Source of the DNA: Pseudomonas sp. R84
Lineage (GTDB): Bacteria > Pseudomonadota > Gammaproteobacteria > Pseudomonadales > Pseudomonadaceae
NCBI RefSeq assembly: GCF_009834515.1
Contig: NZ_CP019426.1
Span: 2,345,501 to 2,409,500, forward strand
Direction: 5' to 3'
DNA length: 64,000 nucleotides
The position numbers and the translations under genes were made by a program. This document shows positions 62,678-64,000 of this stretch, in pieces (the first letter of the stretch is position 1; each line of letters starts with the position of its first letter). The notes below the pieces were generated by a model. The model searched no databases, was not told the DNA's origin, and saw only the letters and a program-made list of their open reading frames with translations.

Positions 62678-62962
62678 TTAACCGGGGTCGCGTCGAGGGT
62701 ACTCCTGACGCGCATGCAAGATGCTCACAATCTCAATTTGGTCCGCCACTTGATAAACGACGAGATAGTTCGGGCTTACCACAATCTCTCGAGTGCCAGG
62801 AGAGCGGCCTTTGCGATACAGGTGTGGATGCCAACAAAGCGCAGATGTAGTTTTTACGACGGACGTGTGAAGTGCAGTCGCCGCTACAAAATTTCGTTCG
62901 CCAATGTACTTCAGGATTTTCGAGAGTTCGACCCGAGCCTTGGGTCGCCACTTAATCTGCAT
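62678..62962 (-). CDS. RelE/ParE-superfamily toxin
   Basis: A 94-residue protein with the ParE-type pattern WRPKARVELSKILKYIGERNF, a conserved central arginine in GTREIVVSPNYLVVYQV and a C-terminal ILHARQEYP. ParE toxins inhibit gyrase and RelE toxins cut mRNA at the ribosome; the ILHARQ end favours ParE. It overlaps the upstream antitoxin gene by 11 bp. Confidence 0.85.
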   Translation of the reverse strand: MQIKWRPKARVELSKILKYIGERNFVAATALHTSVVKTTSALCWHPHLYRKGRSPGTREIVVSPNYLVVYQVADQIEIVSILHARQEYPRRDPG

Positions 62963-63158
62963 CAGCGCTTTTGCGCATTGATTCCATCAAGGCATTGATT
63001 TCCTCCATCACTTGCTCATGGGGAATACTCGGGCGCGGATCATCGAGAGACGCTTGTACTTCCGCCCTGAACCAGCGGTCATAACTCGCAGCCTGTTCTT
63101 CAGGATCAAGATCCGAGACGACTGGGCACAGTGGGTCGATCAAGGACGGGTCGATCAT
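62952..63158 (-). CDS. Antitoxin-like protein paired with the ParE-type toxin
   Basis: A 68-residue acidic protein. It contains LDPEEQAASYDRWFRAEVQASLDDPRPSIPHEQVMEEINAL, very like the C-terminal, toxin-binding part of StbD/RelB-type antitoxins, with the PHEQVM motif frequent in partners of ParE. The DNA-binding N-terminus is very short, so operator binding may be weak or absent. The ATG at 63158 is preceded by a GGAGG-like site (CGGAGGCTC); the frame is open further upstream to 63242. Confidence 0.8.
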   Translation of the reverse strand: MIDPSLIDPLCPVVSDLDPEEQAASYDRWFRAEVQASLDDPRPSIPHEQVMEEINALMESMRKSADAD

Positions 63159-63377
63159 AGAGCCTCCGGGTTTGGTGCCTCGAAGTCTATTCGTTAACGG
63201 TATCGCTGTCGTCGCTGTCTGGATGAATTGCATGTAGGCCAAGCTCCATTAGGATCAAGTTGTCCTGGCAAATCCTAGAGCCTGCACTTCCGACGGCCAA
63301 CCGCCAGAACTTGTCAGAAAACTCCCCGAATTTCTGAAAACGTTCCGTTTTCCGTAGGACGCAACTCAAGCGTAAGC

Positions 63378-63418
63378 GCAAAAAAAACCGCGACCCCCCT
63401 CACCAGAGAATCGCGGCC
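63378..63418 (-). terminator. Rho-independent terminator of the curlin gene
   Basis: On the minus strand CCGCGA pairs with TCGCGG, followed by a run of eight T. It lies 16 bp after the stop codon of the curlin-repeat gene. Confidence 0.85.
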
Positions 63419-63433
63419 CATCAACACCCAACC

Positions 63434-64000
63434 CTACTGCTGCAACACCGTCGCCTGGTTAGCCGACCCGAACTGCTGAATATTCGCCGTCTGCGTAACC
63501 CCACTCTGATCGACATTGGCAATGTTCCCCGTGCCGCCCTGGGTCACATACGCCACGTTCATCGTATCCGCCTGCTTAACAGTGATCATGTTGTCGCTGC
63601 CATACAACTGCGCGGTATACGCCTGATTCCCCGACCCAGACTGATCAAACTCAGCACTGTTACCCGTGCCATTCGAAGAACCCTGCACCAGGTTGCCCGT
63701 GCCGCGTTGATCGGAGATCAAAATGTTGTCGCTACCATTCTGATCAAAATACAGCTCGTTATACGAATCAGCCTGACTGACCGTGGTCTTGTTGCCCGTC
63801 CCGGTCTGATGCGTGGTCATGACTTGCCCGACGCCATCCTGAGTGAAGCTGGCGATGTTGCCATTGCCCGCCTGAGTAACGGTCGCGCGTTGGCCGCTGC
63901 CGAACTGGCCGCCGGATTGCGGGCCTTTCCAGTTGCTGGCGTAGACCTTGTTGTCGTTGCCCACGGAGGTGGCGTTGAGCACGTGGCTGTCGCCGTTCTG
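63434..64000 (-). CDS. Curlin-repeat protein (CsgA/CsgB-like), 5' end outside the window
   Basis: The frame is open to the window edge, so only the C-terminal 188 residues are seen. They consist of about eight curlin repeats of roughly 22 residues with the Q-x-G-x-x-N and N-x-A-x-x-x-Q pattern, for example GTGNIANVDQSG, GSGNQAYTAQLYGSDN and QFGSANQATVLQQ. Curlins form extracellular amyloid fibres exported by CsgG. The final repeat ends at the stop codon. Whether this is the major (CsgA) or nucleator (CsgB) subunit needs the missing part. It is convergent with the csgEFG side, about 2.4 kb away. Confidence 0.9.
   Translation of the reverse strand, partial: QNGDSHVLNATSVGNDNKVYASNWKGPQSGGQFGSGQRATVTQAGNGNIASFTQDGVGQVMTTHQTGTGNKTTVSQADSYNELYFDQNGSDNILISDQRGTGNLVQGSSNGTGNSAEFDQSGSGNQAYTAQLYGSDNMITVKQADTMNVAYVTQGGTGNIANVDQSGVTQTANIQQFGSANQATVLQQ

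Overview
The window looks like chromosomal DNA of a fluorescent-group Pseudomonas. It is GC-rich, with palindromic REP elements built around a GTGGGAGCNNGCNTGCTCGCGA-type core, several LysR and AraC regulators, a DUF6124-type gene and typical Pseudomonas accessory cassettes. This is inferred from sequence character only. No rRNA, tRNA, insertion sequence, prophage or CRISPR array was seen.

Layout. (1) 1-10237, + strand: the 3' part of an enolase-superfamily gene, a complete peptide/nickel-type ABC importer with two paralogous binding proteins, a carboxymethyl-hydroxymuconate isomerase-like protein and a secreted FN3+GH28 polygalacturonase-like hydrolase. Together they suggest import and breakdown of a plant (pectin-like) oligosaccharide or sugar acid. 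(2) 10246-20619: small secreted proteins, a VOC protein, an exporter-type ABC protein, an alpha/beta hydrolase, a quinone oxidoreductase, a divergent MFS/LysR pair, a pirin and a GlxA-type regulator. (3) 20710-25032: two convergent, overlapping paralogous winged-helix/P-loop regulators, the longer one carrying a REP pair inside its coding sequence; then AraC and LysR regulators. (4) 26836-36200: an unrecognised Ig-like protein, a DoxX/monooxygenase/amidohydrolase/isochorismatase cassette, a mechanosensitive channel with a cyclic-nucleotide domain, an esterase and a LysR regulator. (5) 36883-61022: the most interesting part. gspG-gspF run on the minus strand. A lytic transglycosylase follows, then a 1944-residue multicopper oxidase of the MnxG/McoA (putative Mn(II) oxidase) kind with a beta-propeller protein, two SCO copper chaperones, a cytochrome c/periplasmic-binding fusion and a parvulin-like protein. 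A lone receiver protein comes next. Then a tightly overlapping operon encodes a minimal type II secretion system with PilMNOP-like inner-membrane parts, running directly into csgE-csgF-csgG, the curli export genes. (6) 61023-64000: a repeat-rich stretch, a DUF6124 gene, a ParE-type toxin with its antitoxin, and the 3' part of a curlin-repeat gene.

Working model for region 5. A copper oxidase, its copper-loading and redox partners, a dedicated type II secretion machine and the curli amyloid exporter form one locus, probably for extracellular metal oxidation in a biofilm matrix. A consensus sigma-54 promoter precedes the oxidase. Weaker sigma-54-like sites precede the transglycosylase and the receiver gene. 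All three intergenic regions carry TTCCCC/GGGGAA inverted repeats that could be binding sites for one sigma-54 activator, which is not encoded in the window. Function and regulation are inference from families, motifs and gene order.
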